DNA of 64,000 bases from Anaerolineaceae bacterium UBA3924 (GTDB lineage: Bacteria; Chloroflexota; Anaerolineae; Anaerolineales; Anaerolineaceae), in assembly GCA_002385985.1 (NCBI GenBank), contig DGEO01000037.1, positions 16,187 through 80,186 of the forward strand, in the 5' to 3' direction. This document shows, one piece after another, positions 54,952 to 63,918 of the stretch. Numbering within the stretch: the first letter of the stretch is position 1; every line of letters starts with the position of its first letter. Position numbers and translations under genes: made by a program. The notes under the pieces were generated by a model that saw only the letters and a program-made list of their open reading frames with translations, was not told the origin of the DNA and did not search any database.

Positions 54952-57575
54952 TGAAGCTTCCCTTTTCACTTGCACCCACACCTCGAGATCAGCTGCAGGG
55001 AAGGCTGCTCAGCCTTGCGGCCGTATTCCTGCTGCTGTTCTCTGCCATCCTTACCCTGTCCCCGGCTGTGCGCGTCCACGGCTGGAACACCAGCCTGCGC
55101 TGGGAGCACTGGATTGGGTTCTTGGTGTGGGTGGCCGGGTTTGCCTTCCTGCACATCCAGTCCATCCGCTGGCTGCCGGACCGGGACCCCTACATGCTGC
55201 CCGTCATGGCGCTGATCTGCGGCTGGGGCCTGCTCACCATCTACCGCCTGATCCCGGAATTCGGCTTCCGCCAGACGGTCTGGCTGGCGCTGTCCGTCGG
55301 AGTGATCTGGGCGGGAATGCGCTTCCAGGTGGTCCTGCAGATGCTGCGGCGGTACAAGTACCTGCTGCTGGTCGGCGGGCTGTTGCTGACCGCGGCGACC
55401 ATTGTCTTCGGCACCTACCCGGGCGGGCAGGGTCCGCGGCTGTGGCTGGGGTGCTGCGGGTATTATTTCCAGCCGTCCGAGCCGCTCAAGCTGCTGCTGG
55501 TGATCTACCTGGCCGCGTATCTGGCCGACCGCCTGCCCACCGTGTTCACCCTGAGCGAGCATTTGGCCCCGACGGTCATCCTGGTCGGTACGGCGGCTTT
55601 GCTGCTGGCCGCCCAGCGCGATCTGGGCACGGCCATCCTGCTGGTATCCATTTACACGCTGATCGTCTACATCGCCTCCGGGCGGCGGCGCATCCTGATC
55701 ATCGCTGCGGTGATCATGCTGGTCATCAGCGTGGCCGGCTATTTCGCCTTCGACGTCATCCGCGTGCGGGTGAACGCCTGGCTCAACCCGTGGATCGATG
55801 CCTCCGGCCGCTCCTACCAGATCGTCCAGTCGCTGATTGCGCTCGCCTCCGGGTCGGTGTTCGGCACCGGCCCGGGCCTGGGCAGCCCCGGTCTGGTTCC
55901 CCTGTCGCATTCTGACTTCATCACCGCCGCCATCGCCGAGGAGACGGGTTTTCTGGGTCTCTCGGGGCTGCTGGTCCTCTACGCGCTGCTTGTCTCGCGC
56001 GGAATGCTCACCGCCCTGCACGCCCGCAGCAACTACCGCCGCTACCTGGCCGCCGGGGTGTCGGTCCTGTTTGCCGTGCAGAGCCTGCTGATCATTAGCG
56101 GCAACATTCGCCTGCTGCCGCTGACCGGCGTGACGCTGCCGCTGGTCTCCTACGGCGGCTCCTCCCTGCTGACGGCCTCCTTCGCCTTCGCCCTGCTGCT
56201 GGTGTGCAGCGCTCACGGTGAGGAGGAGCCGGCCCCGCTCAGCCAGGCCCGGTCCTTTACCCTGGTGAACAGCGGCATCCTGGCCGGTATTTTCCTGGTC
56301 AGTCTGGCGGCCGGCTGGTGGGCCTTCTTCCAGTCCGGCGTGCTGCAGGCCCGGCCGGACAATCCCCGCCGCTTCATCGCCGACCGCTACTCTCCCCGCG
56401 GCCCCATTTTTGACCGGCAGAACAATCCCATCGTGCTCACCGAGGGCCAGCGCGGCGAGCTGACCCGGAACACGGTCTACCCGCTGCTCGGCAACGTGAC
56501 CGGCTACTCCAACCTGCTCTACGGGCGCGCCGGGCTGGAAGCCAGCCTGAACGATTACCTGCGCGGCCTGGATGGCACCCCCTCCTCTTCGATCATGACC
56601 CACCAGCTGCTGTACAACCAGCCGCCGGCAGGACTGGCCGTGCGCCTGAGCCTGGATCTGGATTACCAGCAGCGGCTGGACAACCTGCTGGGAGACCGGG
56701 TTGGCGCGGCGGTGGTGCTCAATGCGCGCACGGGCGAAATCCTGGCGCTCGCCTCGCACCCCTCCTACGACCCCAACCAGCTCGAAGAGCTCTGGCCGCA
56801 GCTGGTTCAGGACCCCGACTCGCCGCTGCTCAACCGCTCATCGCAGGGCATGTATCCGCTGGGCGGGGCCATCGGCCCCTTCATCCTGGCGCGGGTGCTG
56901 GCGACGACCGACCTGCCTGCACTGCCGGCCCAGCTGTCCTACCAGGCCGGAGATCAGGTGCTCACCTGTTCAGGTCCGGTTTCGGACCCGCCGACCTGGT
57001 CATCCGCCCTGGTCAACAGCTGCCCGGCCGCCCTGGTGGCAGCCAGCCGCTCCATCTCCAGCAGCCAGTTCCAGGATCTGCACCGCCAGTTGGGGTTCTA
57101 CACTGCTCCGGAAATCGAAATGCCTGCCGCGCCGCCCTCTGCTGCGCAAACCCCCGCCAGCGCGGCGCTGGCCGCCGTCGGGCAGACCGAACTTCGCGTC
57201 AGCCCGCTGCAGCTGGCCCTGGCGGCTGCCACCATCAGCAATCAGGGGGTGCGGCCCCCGGCACGGCTGGTGCTGGCCGTGCAGACACCCACCGAGGGCT
57301 GGGTGGTTCGTCCCGGCGGGCAGTCCACCAGCGTGTTCACCCAGGAAGGCGTGGCCGAAACGGCCCTGCTGCTGGCCAACCCGGACATCCCCATCTGGGA
57401 GACGGTCGCCACCGCACGGACCGAACAGGGAACCATCACCTGGTATCTGGCCGGGACGCTTCCCAACTGGCTGGGCAGCCCGCTCTCACTGGCGCTTGTG
57501 CTTGAAGAGGACAACCCGGAAGCGGCACGGGAAATCGGCCTGAACGTCTTCCGCACGGCCCTGCCTAGCGAATAA
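54951..57575 (+). CDS. FtsW/RodA SEDS protein fused to a catalytically dead penicillin-binding domain
   Basis: 874 residues. Residues about 1-430 are a SEDS glycosyltransferase with about ten helices, GTGPGLGSPG, the catalytic HSDF (Asp322) and LPLVSYGGSS. An extra helix (about 440-460) leads to a class B PBP part: RGPIFDRQ, GRAGLEASLNDYLRG, and VGAAVVLNARTGEILALASHPSYDPN. At the SxxK position YPLGGAIGPF has Gly639 and Gly642; SxN is SCP (690-692), KTG is RTE (823-825). So the polymerase looks active and the transpeptidase dead. GTG start overlaps mtnP. Confidence 0.9.
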   Translation: MKLPFSLAPTPRDQLQGRLLSLAAVFLLLFSAILTLSPAVRVHGWNTSLRWEHWIGFLVWVAGFAFLHIQSIRWLPDRDPYMLPVMALICGWGLLTIYRLIPEFGFRQTVWLALSVGVIWAGMRFQVVLQMLRRYKYLLLVGGLLLTAATIVFGTYPGGQGPRLWLGCCGYYFQPSEPLKLLLVIYLAAYLADRLPTVFTLSEHLAPTVILVGTAALLLAAQRDLGTAILLVSIYTLIVYIASGRRRILIIAAVIMLVISVAGYFAFDVIRVRVNAWLNPWIDASGRSYQIVQSLIALASGSVFGTGPGLGSPGLVPLSHSDFITAAIAEETGFLGLSGLLVLYALLVSRGMLTALHARSNYRRYLAAGVSVLFAVQSLLIISGNIRLLPLTGVTLPLVSYGGSSLLTASFAFALLLVCSAHGEEEPAPLSQARSFTLVNSGILAGIFLVSLAAGWWAFFQSGVLQARPDNPRRFIADRYSPRGPIFDRQNNPIVLTEGQRGELTRNTVYPLLGNVTGYSNLLYGRAGLEASLNDYLRGLDGTPSSSIMTHQLLYNQPPAGLAVRLSLDLDYQQRLDNLLGDRVGAAVVLNARTGEILALASHPSYDPNQLEELWPQLVQDPDSPLLNRSSQGMYPLGGAIGPFILARVLATTDLPALPAQLSYQAGDQVLTCSGPVSDPPTWSSALVNSCPAALVAASRSISSSQFQDLHRQLGFYTAPEIEMPAAPPSAAQTPASAALAAVGQTELRVSPLQLALAAATISNQGVRPPARLVLAVQTPTEGWVVRPGGQSTSVFTQEGVAETALLLANPDIPIWETVATARTEQGTITWYLAGTLPNWLGSPLSLALVLEEDNPEAAREIGLNVFRTALPSE

Positions 57576-57583
57576 GCCCGCAG

Positions 57584-58519
57584 CTAGCCCTCCAGCAGCA
57601 GGTAGCGAGAGCCCGGCTGGCTGTAGATCTGTTCCAGCGCGCTGTCGATGTCCGGGTAGCGGAACTGGAACCCTGCCTTCGTCAGGCGGGCGGGCAGCAC
57701 CGGCTGCCCTTTGAGCACCATCATGCTCATCTCCCCGAGCACCAGGCGTAGTGCCCAGGCCGGCGTCTGGAACCAGTACGGGCGGTTGAGCGCGCGCGCC
57801 AGGCTGCGCCCGAACTGCGCATTGGTCACCGGCCCGGGGGCCGAGAGGTTGTATACGCCCTGCGCGTCGGGGTTTTCCAGCAGGAACAGCATGGCGGAAA
57901 CCAGGTCTTCGACGTGGATCCATGACACCCACTGACGCCCGGCCCCCAGCGGACCGCCGGCATACAGGCGGAACGGCAGCGCCATGATGGGCAGGATCCC
58001 GCCCGCGCGGGTCAGCACGATCCCCAGGCGGGTGACGATCTGCCGGGCGCCGTACTCCTCCACCGCCTGCGTCGAGCGCTCCCAGTCCACCACCAGCCGG
58101 GCGATCTGGTCCTCGCCAGGCGAAGCGCTTTCATCCACCGGGTCCTCCTGCGAGCCGTAATAGCCCACACCCGAAACCTGCAGCACCGCCCTGGGTCGCT
58201 TCTCCGCCCGGGCCAGCGCCGCAACGATCGCACTCCCCGGCACCACCCGGCTGGAGCGGAACTGGTCTTTTTTCGCCGCCGTCCAGGGCCAGCTGTTCAG
58301 GCTCTTGCCCACCAGGTTAACAACCTCGTCCGCCTCGTCCACAGCCTGGACCCATCCGTGACTGGTACGCCCGTCCCACTGCAGGAATTTCAGCGCCGGC
58401 ATCGGGCTGCCCGGCGTCACCCGGCGGGTGAGTACAGTCACCCGGTGCCCTCTGGAAAGCAGCCCGCGGGTGAGCGCCCTGCCGATCAGTCCGGTTCCTC
58501 CAACGACGATGACGTTCAT
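57584..58519 (-). CDS. TIGR01777/YfcH-like SDR epimerase
   Basis: 311 residues. NAD(P)-binding GGTGLIGRALTRGLL, VNLVGKSLNSWPWTAAKKDQFRSSRV, GVGYYGSQEDPVDES and the closing DUF1731 segment (VLPARLTKAGFQFRYPDIDSALEQI) define this family. Function is unknown; some members help cell division or nucleotide-sugar chemistry. ATG at 58519 has GGAGGAC. Confidence 0.9.
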   Translation of the reverse strand: MNVIVVGGTGLIGRALTRGLLSRGHRVTVLTRRVTPGSPMPALKFLQWDGRTSHGWVQAVDEADEVVNLVGKSLNSWPWTAAKKDQFRSSRVVPGSAIVAALARAEKRPRAVLQVSGVGYYGSQEDPVDESASPGEDQIARLVVDWERSTQAVEEYGARQIVTRLGIVLTRAGGILPIMALPFRLYAGGPLGAGRQWVSWIHVEDLVSAMLFLLENPDAQGVYNLSAPGPVTNAQFGRSLARALNRPYWFQTPAWALRLVLGEMSMMVLKGQPVLPARLTKAGFQFRYPDIDSALEQIYSQPGSRYLLLEG

Positions 58520-58558
58520 GCTGTCCTCCCGCCAGTTTTTCATGGTCCCCCACCGTGC

Positions 58559-58564
58559 TATAAT
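58559..58564 (+). promoter_or_regulatory. extended -10 of the HNH gene
   Basis: TGCTATAAT, an extended -10 with a perfect TATAAT. The -35 is weak. The start codon lies 33 bases downstream with its own SD (GAAGGAG). Confidence 0.55.
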
Positions 58565-58596
58565 CCTACCAGTATTTGAAGGAGACAGGTACCGCG

Positions 58597-59097
58597 ATGC
58601 AGTCTGTTCTCGTTTTGAACGCCAATTACGAGCCGATTCACATCTGTGAAATGCGGCGAGCGCTGGGGCTGCTCATCACGGAGAAAGCCACCCTGGTGGT
58701 CAACGGTCGCGGTGAAGTCCATACGGTCGATCGAACTTTCCCGCTCCCATCCGTCATCCGGCTGCAGTATATGGTTCACCGGCCCCGCCCGCATGTCAAA
58801 CTTACCCGTAGAGAAGTCTTTCGCCGGGATAATTACACCTGCCAGTACTGCGGCAAGCGCTCAGGCCACATGACCATCGATCATGTGATCCCCCGCCATA
58901 TGGGCGGCAAGCACACCTGGGACAATGTCGTCACGGCCTGCTCGGCCTGCAATCATCGCAAAGGCGGCCGCAGCCTGCAGGAAGCCGGGCTGCGCCTGTC
59001 CCGCCCGCCAGCCGAACCGCCCCGCTCCGCGGAGTATGTCTTCGGGCACCGCATTCGCGAGTATGCCGAGTGGGAGCCCTTCCTAATCGGCTGGTAG
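58597..59097 (+). CDS. HNH endonuclease family protein
   Basis: 166 residues. SVLVLNANYEPIHICEMRRAL at the start, and a zinc-supported HNH site YTCQYCGKRS...TIDHVIPRHMGGKHTWDNVVTACSACNHRKGG. This type is common and chromosomal; a role in DNA processing or phage defence is unproven. The 3' end overlaps convergent lgt by 15 bases. Confidence 0.89.
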   Translation: MQSVLVLNANYEPIHICEMRRALGLLITEKATLVVNGRGEVHTVDRTFPLPSVIRLQYMVHRPRPHVKLTRREVFRRDNYTCQYCGKRSGHMTIDHVIPRHMGGKHTWDNVVTACSACNHRKGGRSLQEAGLRLSRPPAEPPRSAEYVFGHRIREYAEWEPFLIGW

Positions 59098-59955
59098 ATT
59101 CTCCTCAGACGGATTCTCCGTCACGACCTCCGCATTCTCAGCCACCGCGGCAGCCCGGTTTCTGCCCGGGCTGTGCCGCCAGATCAGGAAGGCGGCCGCC
59201 GCCAGGGCGATGATCGCCATCGAAGTCTGGTTGGCGTTGATGCTGCCGATCAGCGAAGGATCCAGCCGCAGGAACTCGAGCACGAAGCGGGTGACCGGGT
59301 ACAGCACCAGGTACAGCAGGAAGACGTCGCCGGGTTTCAGGCGCTCGCGGTAGCGGGCCGAGACCCACAGCAGGATGGCCATGTTCACCAGGTTCCAGAG
59401 CGACTCGTACAGGAACAGCGGGTGATAATAGGCGACGCCTTCATAGCCCGGGATGCGGAAAGCCGGCTCGATAAAGATTGCCCAGGGCAGGCTGGAGGGC
59501 GCGCCGTACAGCTCCTGATTGACGAAGTTGCCCCAGCGGCCGATGGCCTGCGCCAGCAGCAGCCCGGGGGCGATAATGTCCGCCCAGCGGGCAAAGCTGG
59601 CCCCGCGCCGTCGGGTGTACCAGAACAGCGCGATCGCCCCGCCGATCACTGCGCCGGGGATGCCCAGCCCGCCCCGCCAGATCATCACGATCTGCAGCGG
59701 GTTCTGCAGGTAATAGCCCACTGTCAGGCCGGAGGCCGCGGAGGGCGTCAGCACATGCCAGATGCGCGCGCCGATCACGCCAAACACCAGCAGCCAGGGG
59801 AGGAGGTCGTACACCATGTCGGTATTTTCGTTCCACTTGCGCGCCTGCCGGAAGGACAGCGCCGCAGCGGCGACAACGCCGAGCATGATGATCAGCCCGT
59901 AGAAGCGCAGGTAGATCAGGTCGCCAAAATGAATGCCGTAACGATCAATTAACAA
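59083..59955 (-). CDS. lgt: prolipoprotein diacylglyceryl transferase
   Basis: 290 residues and about seven helices. IYLRFYGLIIMLGVVAA start, the Lgt signature GRWGNFVNQELYGAP and HPLFLYESLWNL. It transfers diacylglycerol from phosphatidylglycerol to the lipobox Cys of lipoproteins such as TupA. Last gene of the leftward ftsK-CDP-alcohol transferase run. Confidence 0.94.
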   Translation of the reverse strand: MLIDRYGIHFGDLIYLRFYGLIIMLGVVAAAALSFRQARKWNENTDMVYDLLPWLLVFGVIGARIWHVLTPSAASGLTVGYYLQNPLQIVMIWRGGLGIPGAVIGGAIALFWYTRRRGASFARWADIIAPGLLLAQAIGRWGNFVNQELYGAPSSLPWAIFIEPAFRIPGYEGVAYYHPLFLYESLWNLVNMAILLWVSARYRERLKPGDVFLLYLVLYPVTRFVLEFLRLDPSLIGSINANQTSMAIIALAAAAFLIWRHSPGRNRAAAVAENAEVVTENPSEENLPAD

Positions 59956-60006
59956 GGGAACCCTCCTCCAGTTACCGCCGGGGTCTCAGGAACACTCAGC
60001 CGGGGA

Positions 60007-60630
60007 CTATTTACCTTTACTCGCCCGGTACTGCCCGTACACGTAGAAAATACGCTGCAGCGCGGTCACATTGGCCAGCACAGCGATGATCCACAGCGCC
60101 ACCATGGGCAGGTTGAACACCAGGCTGGGGATCAGGATCAGCATGCGCTCCAGGCGGGTGAGCAGGCCCACATTCGCGTCGAAGTGGTTAGCCTCCGCCC
60201 GGGCCTTGACATACGACACCATCAGCGATCCACACAACGCCGCGAACACCAGCCCAATCGCCAGCAGATTGTCCTGGCCAAAGTAGTACACCAGCAGCCC
60301 GCCGAACAGGAAAATCTCCGAATACCGGTCGGTGACCGAATCCAGAAAAGCGCCGTACGGGGTCACCGATCCCGAATAGCGGGCCACCGCGCCGTCCAGC
60401 GCGTCGAGCGGCACCACGAACAGGGCCACAATACCGCCCCAGGTAATATACCCGAGCGCCAGCAGAACGCCGGCAGCCATGTTGCCGATCAGACCAATTG
60501 TGGTGACCATATTGGGCGTCAGCCCCATGGCGTTCAGGACTGCGCCGGCTTTCTCCAACACGTCACAAAAGCGCAGCCGCATTCCGTCCGTAAAGGTTTT
60601 CGGTTTCTGTTTTTCTTCGATTGTGGCCAT
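60007..60630 (-). CDS. CDP-alcohol phosphatidyltransferase
   Basis: 207 residues with about six helices. The CAPT motif DALDGAVARYSGSVTPYGAF plus LDSVTD has all catalytic Asp residues, D-x2-DG-x2-AR-x8-G-x3-D-x3-D. It condenses a CDP-lipid with an alcohol; phosphatidylinositol-phosphate synthase-like activity is plausible from the look of the N-terminus. ATG at 60630 was chosen as no SD fits the longer frame. Confidence 0.88.
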   Translation of the reverse strand: MATIEEKQKPKTFTDGMRLRFCDVLEKAGAVLNAMGLTPNMVTTIGLIGNMAAGVLLALGYITWGGIVALFVVPLDALDGAVARYSGSVTPYGAFLDSVTDRYSEIFLFGGLLVYYFGQDNLLAIGLVFAALCGSLMVSYVKARAEANHFDANVGLLTRLERMLILIPSLVFNLPMVALWIIAVLANVTALQRIFYVYGQYRASKGK

Positions 60631-60698
60631 ACTCACCTGATGGTAATCAACGATTTCACCGCTAAACAGCACCAATACCTGCCTGAAACAGGCACTGG

Positions 60699-62915
60699 CT
60701 AATTATAGCCCTCATCCTCTCCATCCGGGGTATCTTCATCCCCGTTCTCGGGATCCAGGAGCACTTCCCGCTCCTTCCCCCCGACGGTGGCAGGCCCGAC
60801 CACGCCCATTTCCTCCAGCTGATCCAGCAGCCGGGCTGCCCGCGGGTAGCCGATGCGCAGCTGCCGCTGCAGGAAGGAGGCGGACGCCCGCTGCGTGCGG
60901 CGCACCAGCGCCACCGCCTGCTCCACCAGCTGGTCGGAGTCCTCGCTGACTTTCATCAGGCCTTCCCAGGGGGCTTCGGCCGGCTCGCCTTCCGCTTCGT
61001 GCTTTTCCGCCCAGAAGGAGACCACCCGCTCAATTTCCTCATCGCTGACCAGCACACCCTGGGCGCGCTGGGGCAGCCCGACATCCGGCGCCAGGTAGAG
61101 CATATCGCCTCGCCCGAGCAGGGTCTCCGCGCCATTGGTGTCCAGAATCACGCGTGAATCCACCGACGAAGCCACGGTGAAAGCGATGCGGGCCGGGAAG
61201 TTGGCCTTGATCAGGCCGGTTACCACATCGGTGCTGGGCCGCTGTGTGGCGACCACCAGGTGAATGCCGACCGCACGGGCCATCTGCGCCAGGCGCACCA
61301 GCGCGTGTTCGGTCTGGTCCGGAGCTGACATCATCAAGTCAGCCAGCTCGTCCACCAGGATCACGATGCGGGGCAGCGTCTCCTGTTTGCGGCGAACCAT
61401 CTTGCGGTTGTAGGCGTCCAGGTCACGCGCCTTTGCCTCTTCCAGCAGGCGGTATCGGCGGTCCATCTCGCTCAACGCCCACTGCAGCACCGCCAGCATG
61501 CGCTCCAGCCTGGTTTCCACCCTGCCAAGCAGGTGCGGCAGGCCGTTGAAGCGCACCAGCTCGACCATCTTGGGGTCCAGCATGGCCATGCGGAGTGATT
61601 CCGGCGAGTTGTTCATCACCAGGCAGGTGGTGATGGCCTCGATACACACCGACTTCCCCGAACCGGTGGTGCCGGCTACCAGCAGATGCGGCATCTTGGC
61701 CAGGTCGGCGACCAGCGGATTGCCCGAAACGTCCTTGCCCAGGGCAATGGCCAGCGGCGCATTGACCTTGCGGAAGGCGTCCGAATCGATCAGGCTGCGC
61801 AGGCGCACCACGGATGTCTTCGTGTTGGGCACCTCCACACCCACATAGGCATGCCCGGGCACCGGCGCTTCGATGCGCAGGCGCTCGGCCGCCAGTGCTC
61901 TGGCCAGATCGCGTGACAGGTTGGAAATCTGGTGAACGCGCACCTTTTGATGGATCACCTGGCCGTCCGGGCCGGTCTTTTCCACATAGCCCGGCTCTAC
62001 GGCATACTGGGTGACCGTGGGGCCAACCCGGTAACCGATCACCCGTGAAGGAACGCCGAACTCGGCCAGGGTTTTCTCAATCTGCCGCCCGACCGCCTGG
62101 ATCTGGTTGGGGTCCTGGCTGGCAGAATGCTCTTCCAGCAGCAAATTAATGGGAGGCAGGTTGTCCGGACGGACATACGGCGTGCTGGCGGATGACTGCT
62201 CTTCTTCAGCTTCACCGGTGCTGCCCGCGGGTGCCGCCGTCCGGGCCGTCTTCACAAGACCATCCAAAGCCTCCGCTGGAGCGGAGGGCTCCGGCTGCCA
62301 GGCTTCCGCCTCCTGCAGCGCGCGCTCCACCCAGCGCCGGATCACGGCGCCGGCGCGAGCGCTCAGCCCCACCGCATACCAGAGAAACAGCACCAGCAGC
62401 AGCCCCAGAAGGATGGTGATCCAGGGCGGCGGCAGGAAGGAGGTCAGCAGGTCGGCCAGGCCCCAGCCGATCTTGCCGCCGTCCAGTCCGGCCTCAGCCC
62501 GCTCGACCGACAGCCCGCCGATCAGGGCCAGCAGAGCCAGCAGGGTGAACGCCGCCCCTTCCCAGGCAAGAATTCGGCCAAGGCTGAGCTGCGGAGAGCC
62601 GTCCGGGCCGCGGCGCAGCAGGGCGACCCCCAGCATGGCCAGCAGCCCGGCCAAGGCATAACCGCCCCAACCCAGCCAGACCTCGACCACCTGAGCCAGG
62701 GGAGATATGAAGCTGCCCTGCGTCAGGTGGGTCATGCCCAGCAGGATCAGCAGGCTGAATACCAGCAGGAAAACGCCCAGGAAATCCCAGCCAAAGCGGT
62801 CAAAGCGCAGCCAGTAGGACGCCAGTCCATCCAGCCAGGCGCGTGACGGTTGCTTTTCCTGAGGGTCGGCGGGCGGCTTTTCGCTGGACTTGCGGTCCGC
62901 CGGCAGGGTGCTCAT
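60699..62915 (-). CDS. ftsK: DNA translocase FtsK/SpoIIIE
   Basis: 738 residues. Four N-terminal membrane helices (about 40-190), a linker, an alpha domain with PNTKTSVVRLRSLID, Walker A GTTGSGKS near residue 420, Walker B RIVILVDELADLMM, and a gamma winged helix (ASASFLQRQLRIGYPRAARLLDQLEEMGVVG) that reads KOPS. It pumps chromosome ends into daughter cells at division. ATGA overlap with the upstream S1 gene. Confidence 0.95.
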   Translation of the reverse strand: MSTLPADRKSSEKPPADPQEKQPSRAWLDGLASYWLRFDRFGWDFLGVFLLVFSLLILLGMTHLTQGSFISPLAQVVEVWLGWGGYALAGLLAMLGVALLRRGPDGSPQLSLGRILAWEGAAFTLLALLALIGGLSVERAEAGLDGGKIGWGLADLLTSFLPPPWITILLGLLLVLFLWYAVGLSARAGAVIRRWVERALQEAEAWQPEPSAPAEALDGLVKTARTAAPAGSTGEAEEEQSSASTPYVRPDNLPPINLLLEEHSASQDPNQIQAVGRQIEKTLAEFGVPSRVIGYRVGPTVTQYAVEPGYVEKTGPDGQVIHQKVRVHQISNLSRDLARALAAERLRIEAPVPGHAYVGVEVPNTKTSVVRLRSLIDSDAFRKVNAPLAIALGKDVSGNPLVADLAKMPHLLVAGTTGSGKSVCIEAITTCLVMNNSPESLRMAMLDPKMVELVRFNGLPHLLGRVETRLERMLAVLQWALSEMDRRYRLLEEAKARDLDAYNRKMVRRKQETLPRIVILVDELADLMMSAPDQTEHALVRLAQMARAVGIHLVVATQRPSTDVVTGLIKANFPARIAFTVASSVDSRVILDTNGAETLLGRGDMLYLAPDVGLPQRAQGVLVSDEEIERVVSFWAEKHEAEGEPAEAPWEGLMKVSEDSDQLVEQAVALVRRTQRASASFLQRQLRIGYPRAARLLDQLEEMGVVGPATVGGKEREVLLDPENGDEDTPDGEDEGYN

Positions 62916-63862
62916 TCTGCCTCGGTTTGAACCAGGCCCAGTCCCAGGCGGCGCCGTTCGGCGTCAATGTGCAGGATGCGAACCTGGACAGGCATACCGA
63001 TGGAGAAGATCTTCTGCAGATCCTGCGCGGTCGGTGTCGGATGAATGGAGGACATGTGAATCAGGCCTTCAATGCCCTCTTCCAGGCGGGCGAACGCGCC
63101 AAACCGGGTGATGGAGGTGATGGTCGCGGGAATCACATCCCCCGGCTTGCAGCGGCGTGTCAGAGCTTCCCAGGGGTTCGGCTGCAGCCGCTTCAGGCTG
63201 AGCGCGATGCGGGCGTTTTCCTCGGATACCTGCAGCACCAGCACCTCGACCTTCTGCCCGACCTGCAGCACATCGCCGGGGTGCTGAACACGGCCCCAGG
63301 ACAGCTCGGAGACGTGAATCAGCCCTTCCACGCCGCCCAGATCAATAAACACACCGAAGTCGGTGACGTTGGTGACCACGCCGCAAACGGTGGTGTTGGG
63401 CGTGAGGGTCTTGAACAGCATCTTCCGGCGGCCCTCACCGGCCTGCGCAGCCCGTTCAGACAGCACGATCCGCTCCTGTGCGGGTTCGCACTCGATCACT
63501 TTCAGCTGCAGCGTCTGGCCGACGTAACCGGAGAGGACCTGGCGGCGTTCTTCTTCATCCTCGGAGGTAGGCATTTCGACCAGGTGAGAAATGGGCACGA
63601 ACCCCTGAATCCCCTCTCCCTGTACGAGCAGTCCCCCCCGATTGTACCCGTGCACGGACAGGGAGATGATCTCATCCTGTTCGTATAACGACTGGACAAA
63701 ATCCCAGTCGATCGCGGGAGCCTGAGCAGCGGTTGGCTTACTCGCCGTCTCCTTTTGCGGTGGCAAGCTGGCTTCTTCGTCTGCTAGAACCGACGCCCAC
63801 CACCCTTCATCGAGTTCCAGCATCCCTTCGATATCGCTCATCTCCGTTTTTTTGGACAACAT
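62912..63862 (-). CDS. S1-domain RNA-binding protein (ribosomal protein S1-like)
   Basis: 316 residues with an acidic N-terminus and three S1 repeats: about 62-140 (degenerate), 145-215 (VVTNVTDFGVFIDLGGVEGLIHVSELS) and 225-300 (ITSITRFGAFARLEEGIEGLIHMSSI). Comparable to short bacterial S1 forms in low-GC and Chloroflexota genomes. ATG at 63862 has GGAGGT. It is joined to ftsK by a four-base ATGA overlap. Confidence 0.9.
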   Translation of the reverse strand: MLSKKTEMSDIEGMLELDEGWWASVLADEEASLPPQKETASKPTAAQAPAIDWDFVQSLYEQDEIISLSVHGYNRGGLLVQGEGIQGFVPISHLVEMPTSEDEEERRQVLSGYVGQTLQLKVIECEPAQERIVLSERAAQAGEGRRKMLFKTLTPNTTVCGVVTNVTDFGVFIDLGGVEGLIHVSELSWGRVQHPGDVLQVGQKVEVLVLQVSEENARIALSLKRLQPNPWEALTRRCKPGDVIPATITSITRFGAFARLEEGIEGLIHMSSIHPTPTAQDLQKIFSIGMPVQVRILHIDAERRRLGLGLVQTEAE

Positions 63863-63918
63863 TTTTTACCTACCTCCCGGATGGTAAACGGTTACGAATA
63901 AGAGGGTCTACGGAAGGT

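Noticed and set aside
54966..56759. A 597-codon leftward open frame opposite the SEDS fusion
   Set aside because: Gln/Arg/Gly-rich low-complexity translation typical of antisense frames in high-GC DNA.
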